DNA of 64,000 nucleotides from the NCBI RefSeq assembly GCF_001316265.1, contig NZ_BBDN01000012.1:1-64000 (forward strand), given 5' to 3'. The translations under genes and the position numbers were made by a program. The notes beneath the pieces are model-generated. The model worked only from the letters and a program-made list of their open reading frames with translations, did no database searches and was not told the DNA's origin. Positions within the stretch are counted from its first letter, which is position 1; every line of letters starts with the position of its first letter. Source of the DNA: Vulcanisaeta sp. JCM 16159. GTDB taxonomy: Archaea > Thermoproteota > Thermoprotei > Thermoproteales > Thermocladiaceae. This document shows positions 1-7,956 of this stretch, in pieces.

Positions 1-1
1 A

Positions 2-61
2 GTGAGGCTAAGGCTCGCAATAGGTGATGAGTGGGGTAGCACTAGGGTTGAGGAGGTTTGA
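2..61 (+). CDS. possible 3' end of a gene entering from the left
   Basis: An open frame enters the window at its left edge and ends at a TGA at 59-61. It encodes 19 residues that are charged and look like ordinary protein, ending STRVEEV. There is too little sequence to name it, and chance openness of this length is quite possible. Confidence 0.2.
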   Translation: MRLRLAIGDEWGSTRVEEV

Positions 62-86
62 TCGAGGTAGTTAGTGGGTGCTGGCG

Positions 87-377
87 CTATGATGGTAGCT
101 CCATGAGTGTGCCTAGTTCCCTCCTTAATCCTTCGTTGTCTGCCCTGTTTATTAATCCCGGTATTGTCATCATGCAGTTGTCCCCGCAGTTGCTGAAGGC
201 GTTTAGTAAATACGTGATGAATTGTTGTAGCCTTACCGGGCCCAGCTCAAGGCTACCACCGTTAAAGCCGATGAAAATATTCATGAGTAAGTCGCACCTG
301 ATGCATTCACAACCCTTACCCATCCTCCATACTGGTTCGCAGTCATTATCTAATGCAAATACCTTGGCGCACCTCAA
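87..377 (-). CDS. unknown cysteine-rich protein, 5' end in another frame
   Basis: The 96-codon frame reads from a TTG at 377 and contains seven cysteines, including CECIRC and NCGDNC, which could bind metal or form disulfides. I recognise no family. Upstream, between about 380 and 450, a second frame reads VNGRRFYAYSPGIG and runs into this one after a one-base shift, so the true protein probably starts beyond 400 and is frame-broken near 378. The overlapping plus-strand frame (58-429) has the look of a shadow. Direction and reality of the gene are likely; the start is not determined. Confidence 0.45.
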   Translation of the reverse strand: MRCAKVFALDNDCEPVWRMGKGCECIRCDLLMNIFIGFNGGSLELGPVRLQQFITYLLNAFSNCGDNCMMTIPGLINRADNEGLRRELGTLMELPS

Positions 378-518
378 TGCGCCGACGGACCTATCCCCGG
401 AGAATAGGCATAAAACCTACGGCCATTAACCTCGATGACCTCGAATAGGCTAAGTCAGCGAATGTCTCGACGTCCCTGGTGACTAATTGATTGCTGAGGA
501 TGAGTGGGTCCTGCGGAC

Positions 519-692
519 TCACTCCCTAACCCTGATTAGCATGCATACTGCCGTTATTGCAATTACATCAATCATCAACGCCACAAATACCACGAGCGAG
601 TTAACCTCGTAGATAGCCAAGCCACTCAACCCGTGAATGACGAGCGAATAAGCAAGCGAGGCTATTGAGGCGGTTATTACGGAGGCAATCAC
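519..692 (-). CDS. small membrane protein, 57 residues, two TM helices
   Basis: A GTG at 690-692 opens a frame of 57 codons ending in TGA at 519. The product is almost entirely hydrophobic, with two likely membrane segments (about residues 1-25 and 32-53) and a short charged tail, IRVRE. The GTG lies two bases after the stop codon of the next upstream frame (695-958), so the two are translationally coupled neighbours, or one four- or five-helix protein broken by a frameshift near 693. No family recognised. Confidence 0.45.
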   Translation of the reverse strand: MIASVITASIASLAYSLVIHGLSGLAIYEVNSLVVFVALMIDVIAITAVCMLIRVRE

Positions 693-694
693 CG

Positions 695-958
695 TTAAAC
701 CAAAGGCTTATCCAACACACTCAATGAACCAAGGTTAGTTAGTACAAGTACGGCTAAAACAGCGGCATCAATAATCACCGGCATTAGGCTGATCCCAATG
801 AGTCCAATACGAATGGCGAGTAGTGAGTATGGGCCTAGGCAGTGTAGGAACCAGGAATCACCAAGCAGGTAGAGTTGAAGCCAAACAATGAGTAGGTAGA
901 GGGTTGCGAATAGTAGCGCGCCAATGATGCCGACTAGTATTAGTTTGACACTGCCCAT
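695..958 (-). CDS. small membrane protein, 87 residues
   Basis: Starts with ATG (MGSVKLILVG) and holds about three hydrophobic segments (residues 5-30, 42-60, 62-78). No signal peptide cleavage site or catalytic motif is visible. It is followed immediately by a second small membrane frame on the same strand; together they would make a protein of about 145 residues. The pair stands alone, with no recognisable partner gene. Function unknown. Confidence 0.5.
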   Translation of the reverse strand: MGSVKLILVGIIGALLFATLYLLIVWLQLYLLGDSWFLHCLGPYSLLAIRIGLIGISLMPVIIDAAVLAVLVLTNLGSLSVLDKPLV

Positions 959-1061
959 TCATTTAATGCGATTTCATACCTGCTTTTATACATGGCGATT
1001 ACCCAATACCAAGCCCCTCAGGGTTTCGAGGAGACTAAGTAGCGAACTAATTAATGATTAA

Positions 1062-1226
1062 AAGGTTGTTAAAGCCACGAAGCCAATCAACGAGTCCCTA
1101 AACCGAGCCGAGAGGCATGGAGACAGCATCCTAGCCGGACTAGACTACGGGCTATATGAAGGTTGGTTTTATGGTAAATTTAAGCTTTCGCCTCAAAGCC
1201 GTGGGTCTCATGATATTCGATTTTGA
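1062..1226 (+). pseudogene. short open stretch, likely gene remnant
   Basis: Fifty-four codons are open between stops, with a protein-like composition (RAERHGDSILAGLDYGLYEG), but there is no ATG, GTG or TTG in frame at the beginning. It may be a remnant or a frame-broken piece of a small gene. The rest of 959-1271 shows nothing else I can support. Confidence 0.25.
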
Positions 1227-1271
1227 ACCATTACGGGCAGCCCTATTTTTCATGATGAATTCCTGTGTGAA

Positions 1272-1457
1272 TTAATTCATTAGTTGTGATTTTAATTCCA
1301 GAGCTTCGTCGTTGATGACGTTTGTAATTTTCAATTCGAAGTATAGGTTTATGAGTATTTCCCAGAGCCTATCAAGGGCTTCGTCGTAGGGTATTTTTCC
1401 CATCCTGGCCCTGCCAATTATTACTAGTGCCTCGTCAATGGCCTTCGTCGGGCTCAT
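1272..1457 (-). CDS. small helical protein, 61 residues
   Basis: ATG start (MSPTKAIDEALVIIGRARMG), acidic and leucine rich, predicted helical throughout, no cysteines. Small helical proteins of this kind in crenarchaea include antitoxins and HEPN-associated proteins, but no toxin partner is adjacent, so no function is proposed. Confidence 0.45.
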   Translation of the reverse strand: MSPTKAIDEALVIIGRARMGKIPYDEALDRLWEILINLYFELKITNVINDEALELKSQLMN

Positions 1458-1579
1458 AATTGAAAGTCATGGATGAGCATGGTTTTTGGGCTTAATTATC
1501 CTGTTCCTGGAAAGTATCTATCTTTCTGTTATTATTTTAAATGAACAGTAGTGTTTTTGAGTCCTAATGCGGTTAATTG

Positions 1580-1636
1580 ATTAGTGATGATTCATTGCAG
1601 TACTGACCAGTGAGGAGACTGACCTGCCCTGACTCA
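1580..1636 (+). ncRNA. C/D box guide sRNA (16S rRNA methylation guide)
   Basis: The spacing fits the archaeal C/D sRNA rule exactly: C box GTGATGA at 1584-1590, 12-nt guide (1591-1602), D' box CTGA (1603-1606), 3-nt spacer, C' box GTGAGGA (1610-1616), 12-nt guide (1617-1628), D box CTGA (1629-1632). It lies in a gene-free gap. The second guide, GACTGACCTGCC, is complementary over 11 bases (one G-U) to the archaeal 16S rRNA stretch GGUAGGUCAGUA, as I recall it; the N+5 rule would put a 2'-O-methyl group on the G after GGUA. The first guide's target is not recognised. A possible TATA box, ATTTTAAATG, lies at about 1534-1544. Ends are approximate. Confidence 0.75.
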
Positions 1637-1729
1637 TTAATGATTAGTTACCCTCATAAGAAATCAGTGTATAGCCGCACTCATCAAGTGTCAGGCACCT
1701 CCTCTCTCCTCACCAAACCAGTAACTACG

Positions 1730-2149
1730 CTAGTGCAGTGCTTTTAAGTCCTTAACTGAGCCCATCACCCTGAGCAATTCCTTGGCTACCCACGCCTTCA
1801 CTATGATATTTTCCTCACCGGTTACTACCGTCACGTCGGCATAATCATTAACTCCGGCTAAGTCCTCGGGCTTAACCATGGTATTATTAACCACGATTCT
1901 AACGTCCACCAAGGAACCACGTCCACTCAATAACTCCACAAGGGCCTCATCAACCAATTGCATTACGAGGTCCCTATCAATAATCCTAAGTGCGCCAAAC
2001 CTGGCATTAATAATAGCCAGCGCATCAAGGGACATATCCATTGCCCGCCGGGTTTCCTGCACGGTCTCAACAACGTAATTACCAACGCCCCTAGCCACGG
2101 ACTTAAGCGCAACGTAAAATGCAATACGTGGGTTTAGGTAATTCCTCAA
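1730..2149 (-). CDS. hypothetical protein, 139 residues
   Basis: ATG start (MRNYLNPRIAFYVALKSVARG). The first 70 residues look helical and the last half alternates hydrophobic and polar residues as in a small alpha/beta domain (VDVRIVVNN, ADVTVVTGEENIIVKAWVAKELL). No catalytic motif, membrane helix or metal site. It is divergent from the small membrane frame beginning at 2181, with only 31 bases between them. Family not recognised. Confidence 0.5.
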   Translation of the reverse strand: MRNYLNPRIAFYVALKSVARGVGNYVVETVQETRRAMDMSLDALAIINARFGALRIIDRDLVMQLVDEALVELLSGRGSLVDVRIVVNNTMVKPEDLAGVNDYADVTVVTGEENIIVKAWVAKELLRVMGSVKDLKALH

Positions 2150-2180
2150 TGCTTTAATGCCCTGTTAAGTAATTAGTGAT

Positions 2181-2294
2181 ATGTCGAGGGACTTCACCAT
2201 AGGCGGTATTGTTGTCCTCACGCTGTTAATAATCGCCGCATCCCTAGTAATATACCTATTAGGTGATTACCTGTACACAGCGTACCAGGCATAA
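2181..2294 (+). CDS. 37-residue single-span membrane peptide
   Basis: ATG at 2181 opens 37 codons: a short polar head, one strong membrane helix (GGIVVLTLLIIAASLVIYLL) and a tail ending at TAA 2292-2294. Six bases later the same frame restarts with ATG (2301). It could be the signal anchor of the secreted protein that follows, separated by the stop. Either a real micro-protein or the 5' part of a broken gene. Confidence 0.35.
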   Translation: MSRDFTIGGIVVLTLLIIAASLVIYLLGDYLYTAYQA

Positions 2295-2300
2295 TCAACG

Positions 2301-2576
2301 ATGGGTAGGATGAACACGAGGCTTACCCAATTATCCAAGTCCTGCATTGCTTACCTAGTCAATGGTTCCCTTTACTTTCCGTATGATGCGCATGCGGAGT
2401 ACTCAATACCCAGCATGGTGGATCCCGGCTACTATCTTGTCATAAGTCTCTCAGGCATTAACGGTGAAGCCTATTGTTTCTGGATGACTGCGTGATTGTG
2501 ATTAAATCCACAGGTAATGTCACGGGTTACTGGGTGCCTGGTTATGGCCCTGGCTGACCTGGTCCTCGAAGGACTC
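2301..2576 (+). CDS. secreted-type protein fragment, frame-broken
   Basis: The first frame (2301-2495) encodes 64 residues with NGSLYFPYDAHAEY and GYYLVISLSGINGEAYC and no catalytic motif. After its stop, another frame continues in the same style (DDCVIVIKSTGNVTGYWVPG) to TGA 2574-2576, so a one-base shift near 2480 joins them into about 90 residues with N-glycosylation sequons. Together with the anchor at 2181-2294 it would be a membrane-anchored extracellular protein. It overlaps the possible start of the next gene. Confidence 0.35.
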
Positions 2577-4005
2577 ACGCTGGCACTAACCATTGCACTT
2601 GGCCTGGTGCTAGGGACCAACCAATACTACGTTTACACCCTAGGCCTAAACTATGAACCGGCGTCAATGGCGGTATTGGCATCATCAACGAATTACCCAG
2701 GCATTATTAAGGAATTCAGCGCCAACGTATCAACGATTAACTCAATACCACTAATACCTCAGACGCAATCACAACCCAGTCCCAGCCTCATAGACGTGGT
2801 GGTAAACGACCCAAGCAATGCCTTCTGGGTGGTGAAGTGGGGGTTCAATACCACGCCGCATTACGGTTGGACCTGCAACAATGGACTCTGCACTTATGGC
2901 CTTATTTCCGGGTACAAGAGCGGGGCCTCCAGCGCTACGTGGTTAATACCGGTGACGCCCCACACAGTGGTGTACTTCGCAGCCGCCAGCCAATGTACCA
3001 TAGCGCCAGCCAATACGACAGCCACTGCAGGCCAAACCGTAGTCTTTAACGTAAACTGCGCTGGGCAGCCCCAGGCATATAACGTAACGGTTGATGTCTC
3101 GGCGCCATACGGCATCGCCTTCTATGACCTAGATGTGTGGGTGTCCGCACCAAATATCCAGCCAATTGAGGTTTACTCTTGGTTCACGCCATACGGCTCC
3201 ACCACCGCCACCTACCACATCATAATGTACGGCGGCATAACGTACTGGTTCAGCTATGTTACGTTCTATATATATATACGCCGGTAATTGCAAAAACCCC
3301 GTCGCCAATCCAGCCAAACCATATAACTGGGGCCAGAAGTTCACGCCAATCGAGAGCTTTACCGAATATGTGAGCGCCTCATGCCAAAGCAATAACGGTG
3401 GCGGAGGTGGCAGCAGCTCACCTACCGTGACTGTCTATGTTAATGCGCCAAGTGGTGTTTCTTGGACTGTGTACCTGGACCAGTACATTAGTGGGTCCAC
3501 AATCAATGTTAATCAGTGGAGCGGCAGTGGTAATGGTGGGCCGTATAATCAACCCCTCGGCAGCGGCCTCACGTACCTATTCGAAGTTGGGGGCCTACCC
3601 AGCGGCTGCACCGCGAGTGGTAGCCCATACGGCATAGGCCAAAAATGGACCGCGAGTAACTCATTCACAGAAACAATAACAATAAACTGCGACAGGACCG
3701 GTAGAGGGGGTTCCGGTTCGATTAGCGTCTCTGTGCAGGACTCCTACGGGGCCGGCTGGCAGGTGTCGTGGAGCGGCGGAGCCAGCGGTAGCAAGAGCGG
3801 CTCGTCAAGCGCTTCATGGTCGATAACGGCGTCGAGCACGGTGAACTTCCAAGCCTCGATCACGAGCACGCCAAGCGGCTACTCCTCATGCTCCATAAGC
3901 CCGCAAAGCACGTCCGCAAACCCAGATAGCGGAAGTGCATCAGGCGCAACAGGCAGCGCATCATTCAGCGTAACATACACATGCAAACCACAAGGAGGAA
4001 TATAA
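2517..4005 (+). CDS. secreted repeat protein with (TA)6 frame break
   Basis: Two frames (2517-3287 and 3256-4005) form one protein of about 495 residues once the frame is restored at the dinucleotide tract 3267-3278. The start is uncertain; an ATG within 2540-2550 would put the hydrophobic stretch LTLALTIALGLVLG at the N-terminus as a signal or anchor. The rest is extracellular in style: rich in Ser, Gly, Thr, Asn, with sequons and few charges. I see four modules of about 90-110 residues, each running from a V-x-V strand through a tryptophan region to a terminal cysteine (FNVNC, YVSASC, TITINC, VTYTC). A GGGGGSSS linker separates modules two and three. No catalytic motif; a surface coat, adhesin or protease-appended binding protein is possible. 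Confidence 0.6.
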
Positions 4006-4035
4006 TTTTATTTTTATTTTAAAACTTTCAATTTA
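4006..4035 (+). terminator. T-rich terminator between convergent genes
   Basis: Directly after the TAA of the repeat protein the plus strand reads TTTTATTTTTATTTT (about 4007-4021). Archaeal RNA polymerase stops at such oligo-T stretches without needing a hairpin. The gene on the other strand ends at 4044, so this gap serves two converging transcripts. Confidence 0.5.
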
Positions 4036-4043
4036 AAAATAAC

Positions 4044-5117
4044 TTATGAATTTGTCTCATTTAACGGTTGCCATCCTACACTCCATACATAGTAGCCCAT
4101 ATACACGTCATATGGGTTGTAGCGTCCCCAAACCGATATGTCCGCCTCCTCCCAGTACTTTATGTAGTCCTGTGGTAGTGTTATGTATAGTGCGGCCTGT
4201 GGGTTTGGTGCGTATACCACGGTTATGTTGCAGGTTGGGCCCAGCGTATCTATTGGATAGAATGTGCCGTCCATGGCTATACCGCTGTGGTAGATCATGA
4301 TTCCCGTATACGTCGTATTAACCTGCGGTATCACAAGCGTCACATTGCTATAAGTGCGATTACTCAGTATGATCTGCGAACCAGCAAATACCGGCGAATC
4401 ACCAACCGCAATTAATGTGTACTTCTGGTAGTAAACGCCGTTTATGTTTATCAACTCAGCGGGTGGAAATTCCCCTGCCTGTATGGCTACAGGCCCAGCC
4501 CCAATAGTGTCCCCGCACACCGCGGCGTAGTAGCCATTTATGGTGACGTTATCCAAGTAGCAGAAGCCGTAAGTGAATAGGCCCATTTGCTCTGGCGCTA
4601 GGCCGTAGAAAAAGAAGTGGAGACCTCCTGTAGTTAACTGGGCGTAGTGAGTTGTTGAGTTGTAGTAGACGGTGTATGCCGTGGTCACGAAGTCGCGGTA
4701 GAGGATTGGGTTGTTCATTAGGTAGTCCCTGGGTATTAGCCACACGAACACGAACCACGCGGTGTTGTTTGGGAGTATGACCAAGTCCCCAGCGCACCTA
4801 CCGGCAACGGCCTCCAGGGCAGCCAACGAGGAATTACCCACGTACACGTAGACAGTCCTGTTTATGTAGATTGGCACTGTCTGGTTCACCACCTTAACTA
4901 TTGTCTGGTTAACGTACACGGTGTGGTTCACGGGCACGTAAATCGTCTGGACTTGCGTCTTTACCTGGACCAAGCCCAACGCCTTACCTACCGGCTGTAG
5001 GGGCTTAACATGCGGGCTCGCAACCACCACAACCAAGAGGGCTATCGCCACTATGCCTATTATTGTTATTGCCTTTGTTGCTGAGCCTGTGTAATACCAC
5101 CAATTACTCAGTCCCAT
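4044..5117 (-). CDS. membrane-anchored extracellular glycoprotein, 357 residues
   Basis: Intact frame with ATG (MGLSNWWYYTG). Residues 17-35 form a single membrane helix (IIGIVAIALLVVVVA); a beta-rich, aromatic-rich exterior follows with about ten N-x-S/T sequons, four of them in a stretch (NHTVYVNQT, VNQTVPIYINRT) that looks like a stalk. No protease or glycosidase motif seen. Four cysteines suggest disulfides. It converges on the repeat protein across a T-rich gap, and both are cell-surface proteins. Function unknown. Confidence 0.6.
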   Translation of the reverse strand: MGLSNWWYYTGSATKAITIIGIVAIALLVVVVASPHVKPLQPVGKALGLVQVKTQVQTIYVPVNHTVYVNQTIVKVVNQTVPIYINRTVYVYVGNSSLAALEAVAGRCAGDLVILPNNTAWFVFVWLIPRDYLMNNPILYRDFVTTAYTVYYNSTTHYAQLTTGGLHFFFYGLAPEQMGLFTYGFCYLDNVTINGYYAAVCGDTIGAGPVAIQAGEFPPAELININGVYYQKYTLIAVGDSPVFAGSQIILSNRTYSNVTLVIPQVNTTYTGIMIYHSGIAMDGTFYPIDTLGPTCNITVVYAPNPQAALYITLPQDYIKYWEEADISVWGRYNPYDVYMGYYVWSVGWQPLNETNS

Positions 5118-5149
5118 GGTGTGTTGGTGGCTTGCCTGCTTTAATAGCT

Positions 5150-5456
5150 TTATGGGTCATTGATCCTGCTGGCTATTTTCCTGGCGAGTTCCGTAACCTT
5201 CCTATACTCCTTATTCGCTATGATCCTCCTAATAACCTCGATATCGATTACCGCGTATTGATAAACAACCATGTTCCTAAAGGCCACTACGGACTTATAG
5301 AGCCTCAGGTACTCGGGACTTATCACACCGAGTATGCTTAGCTTCTCGTCAGCATCCACGTAGTCACTGACCTCCATGCCCATTAGCATGGCTGCCCTCT
5401 GGCTAGGTCGATTAATGCCTGGGCCTGTGTCTATAATAGGATGCCTTTACATCACC
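5150..5456 (-). CDS. hepT: HepT-like HEPN toxin, frame-broken
   Basis: The readable frame (5150-5389, 79 residues) is the C-terminal half of a HEPN protein of the HepT (DUF86) family: it contains RNMVVYQY, matching the R-x4-Y/H nuclease motif, then a conserved helix. The N-terminal part is visible in other frames just upstream (QAQALIDLA, then DVKASYYR), so two one-base shifts near 5400 and 5430 break it. HepT is an RNase inhibited by the nucleotidyltransferase MntA, which AMPylates a tyrosine near the active site; the mntA gene lies just upstream on the same strand. Confidence 0.65.
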
Positions 5457-5520
5457 TAATTCATCGGGGTGAGTACCTATTGAGTAGTGCCTCCCTCCTC
5501 CATCATCCTCAGTAACCTGC

Positions 5521-5886
5521 CTATAACGGCCATGGTGGCTCACCGAGGCCGAGCCTCCTCATACTTATGAAGAAGTCGATGCATAGGTTCTGAAGCCTAA
5601 ACCTAGTGTCTAGGTATTTCCCAATGTCCCTGACGTATATTGGCCTGTGGCGGAGTATCTCGATTATTAATTGGCAGGGTAGTCTATAATTAAGCGGTAC
5701 CAGGTCCTCCCTAACGCCTAGGAACCTGGCTAGTGATGCCAATGGGTCCGCGTACTCGTTGATGTCATTAAACCAGACCGCGATGTCCCAGTCGCCCTTA
5801 ACGATCTTCCCACCTGCCCTTGAGCCAAAGAGTATTGCGAATTCGATGTTGAATTCTCGCTAGGGAAATTTGGTTAGGTCCTGCAT
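5521..5886 (-). CDS. mntA: MntA-like nucleotidyltransferase antitoxin with in-frame TAG
   Basis: From ATG at 5884-5886 the frame reads MQDLTKFP, then TAG (5860-5862), then REFNIEFAILFGSRAGGK and on to a stop at 5521, with no shift. FGSRAGGKIVKGDWDIAVWF carries the GSx(10)DxD polymerase-beta signature of minimal nucleotidyltransferases, here with Trp between the two aspartates. The next possible start after the TAG is a TTG at 5742, beyond the catalytic motif, so a product starting there would be inactive. With the hepT gene downstream it forms a type VII toxin-antitoxin pair. The amber codon may be a sequence error (one substitution) or a real null mutation. Confidence 0.7.
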
Positions 5887-5940
5887 TCCTCATTGCCAGT
5901 TAAATTAAGTGTTATTAAACTGTGGCGTTGGTAATTACCC

Positions 5941-7169
5941 GTGGTTAATACATTAGCCGGTATCGACATTGGTGAGTTGGCTAGGATTGTTAAAGGCTAC
6001 GGTGCATACTTCGGCGGTGCTGTTGGTTTCCCAATAGCCTTTAGGGATAGGGAGTTAGAGGTTGGGAGACTTGTCGATAGGTTAGTTGGTGTTAGGGTTG
6101 TCTATGGGCCATTGGGTTGTGGTAAATCGACGCTACTCATGAACCTGGCTAGGGCACTCAGTGAGGTCAGGAGTGACGTCATAGTGATTTACGTTAATTT
6201 CGAGGAGAAGGGCTTCATGAACGCTGTCAGGGCTTATATACCTGGCCTAGCGGGTGGTGTTGGGGATTCAATAATTAGGCTGTGGAGAGGGACTTGGGGC
6301 CAGTACTTGATAGGGTTGGTCTTGGCGCCGTGGTTGGTGTTGGTAGGTTATTTATGGACATCATTAGGGGCGTGAGTGATGATGCGGTGATTAGGGATAA
6401 GTACGTTGTGCTCATATTTGATGAGCTGGATAAGTGGTATAGGTCCATGCTTAACGCACCCGACAATGCCCAGGTTGGTTATGGGCCTATTGAGGGTGAG
6501 GTTATGAGCTATGCGGAGCATTTTGAGAACTTCCCAACCATGGACAAGGTCCAGGGCTTATCTGTTGTGTTTGGCTTTAGTGACCAGGGCGCCGTCAATG
6601 TGGTTAGGAAATACGGCGGCAAGGGATTGCTCGAGGGGTTACTGCTCTGGTATATACCGAAGGCTGATTTCATGGACGTACTCAATGAGGTCACAACGAA
6701 GGCCAAGCCAAGCACCTCAATAGATACTGAGCTTCTCTGGCAATTAACTGGCGGTAATCTCAGGGAGTTGGCGAGGATTGTATTTAACAATGATTGGAGC
6801 ATCGAGAAGTGGCTTAGGGACGTGATAATTAAGTTGAGCGGTGTTAATGGCGTACTGGCCTTCCTTGAGGAAGCCGGTAGGTATGGGCTCAACATTGCCG
6901 AGGCCAGGGCTCATGGGCTTGGCGATGCAGCCCGCATGGCCTTTGATGAACTTCTTTCCATGAACGTGTTCCTCAATGTTTACGACTATGAGTTGAGACT
7001 GAGTGAGTTACCTAGTGAGCCTTGGGTCAGGGATGTGAATACGGGCAATGTAATAACCATACTGCCCCAATTACCTGCCTATTACTGGGTACTCAGGGTG
7101 ATGGCGGGTAAGAGGTCGATAGGTGTTGAACCAAGTGACGTTATTAGGGAGATTACCGAGAACGTTTAA
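5941..7169 (+). CDS. archaeal AAA-type ATPase (ATPase_2 family), frame-broken
   Basis: GTG start at 5941. The first frame carries Walker A (YGPLGCGKSTLLMNLARAL, about residues 58-76); the second (6282-7169) carries Walker B (YVVLIFDELDKW) and a C-terminal region with a winged-helix look. A one-base shift near 6285-6300 joins them to about 409 residues. This matches the archaeal STAND-type ATPases (PF01637), which are abundant in crenarchaea and often accompany restriction-like or toxin genes; their physiological role is largely unknown. Divergent from the MntA gene with 54 bases between starts. Confidence 0.75.
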
Positions 7170-7175
7170 CCCGTC

Positions 7176-7853
7176 CTAACCTGATCTCACCACATTGGCC
7201 AACTCCGGCATTAGGCCCATTATCATCTGCTGCCTACTAAGTGTCCTTAGCCAAACCCTACCTGGCCCCTCAACATGCGCCAGCCACAGTCCCTCCTCGC
7301 CGAAGATCATCGTCCTCAGTCCACCGACGCGCCTGATGCCGACTCTCATGCCCTCATCAAAGGCCAGTACGTGGCCGGCCTCAACGTCCACGCTCTCGCC
7401 GGGGCCAAGCTCAAGCATTAGGGCATCACCAATCGCGTGTAGGAATACGCCTCCATAACCATGAAGCCTAGCCATGAGCAAACCCTCACCACCAAGCCAG
7501 CCGAAGCCTAAACCAACCAGCTTAACGTCGTAATTCACCGTGGGCTCCATGGCCAGGAAAGCCCTGTGCTCCACCATGATGCCATTACCATTCAGGTCAA
7601 TCCTAACTATCTTACCCGGCGCGAAGCCCGCGATATCCACTGCTCCAGGGCCCTCAAGCTCCAGCACGAAGAAGCTGGCCCCAGTTATTGCCCTCCTTAA
7701 CCCAGTCAGTAGGCCTCCCCCTGTCGTCGCCTTTATGTTGACGCTTGAGGACTTCCAAACGAGATGGCCGCCCTCGGCATAGATCTTCTCGTTAGGTCCC
7801 AACTCAACGTATAGATGCTGAATGTCGTTACCCATTATTTTGAAGTTTGCCAT
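7176..7853 (-). CDS. AIM24 / TIGR00266 family protein
   Basis: Intact, 225 residues, ATG start. The sequence is a beta-rich repeat typical of this family: an N-terminal LYVELGPNEKIYAEGGHLVW, a glycine-rich TTGGGLLTGLRRAITGASFF segment, and ELEGPGAVDIAGFAPGK. The family forms a double-stranded beta-helix barrel and has no established enzymatic function in archaea; the yeast relative helps to organise mitochondrial membranes. It converges on the upstream ATPase gene with six bases between stops. Confidence 0.8.
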   Translation of the reverse strand: MANFKIMGNDIQHLYVELGPNEKIYAEGGHLVWKSSSVNIKATTGGGLLTGLRRAITGASFFVLELEGPGAVDIAGFAPGKIVRIDLNGNGIMVEHRAFLAMEPTVNYDVKLVGLGFGWLGGEGLLMARLHGYGGVFLHAIGDALMLELGPGESVDVEAGHVLAFDEGMRVGIRRVGGLRTMIFGEEGLWLAHVEGPGRVWLRTLSRQQMIMGLMPELANVVRSG

Positions 7854-7956
7854 GGTAATTACCTAATTACTAACGTATTTAAAGGTTGATTTTAAAGAGT
7901 CAGGTTGGTTTTGCTGGTGAGTTTAGTTTATTAATAATTTCTATGTTGATTGCGTA

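Noticed and set aside
58-429. Plus-strand 123-codon frame opposite the cysteine-rich gene
   Set aside because: Composition is serine/proline-rich without structure; the minus-strand frame has better protein character.
2837-3637. Several 60-90 codon frames over the repeat-protein gene
   Set aside because: They overlap the long secreted protein in other frames and have arginine/histidine-rich shadow composition.
5860-5862. TAG in mntA as pyrrolysine or readthrough
   Set aside because: No pyl genes are seen, and the lineage is not known to use pyrrolysine; a single substitution is enough to explain it.
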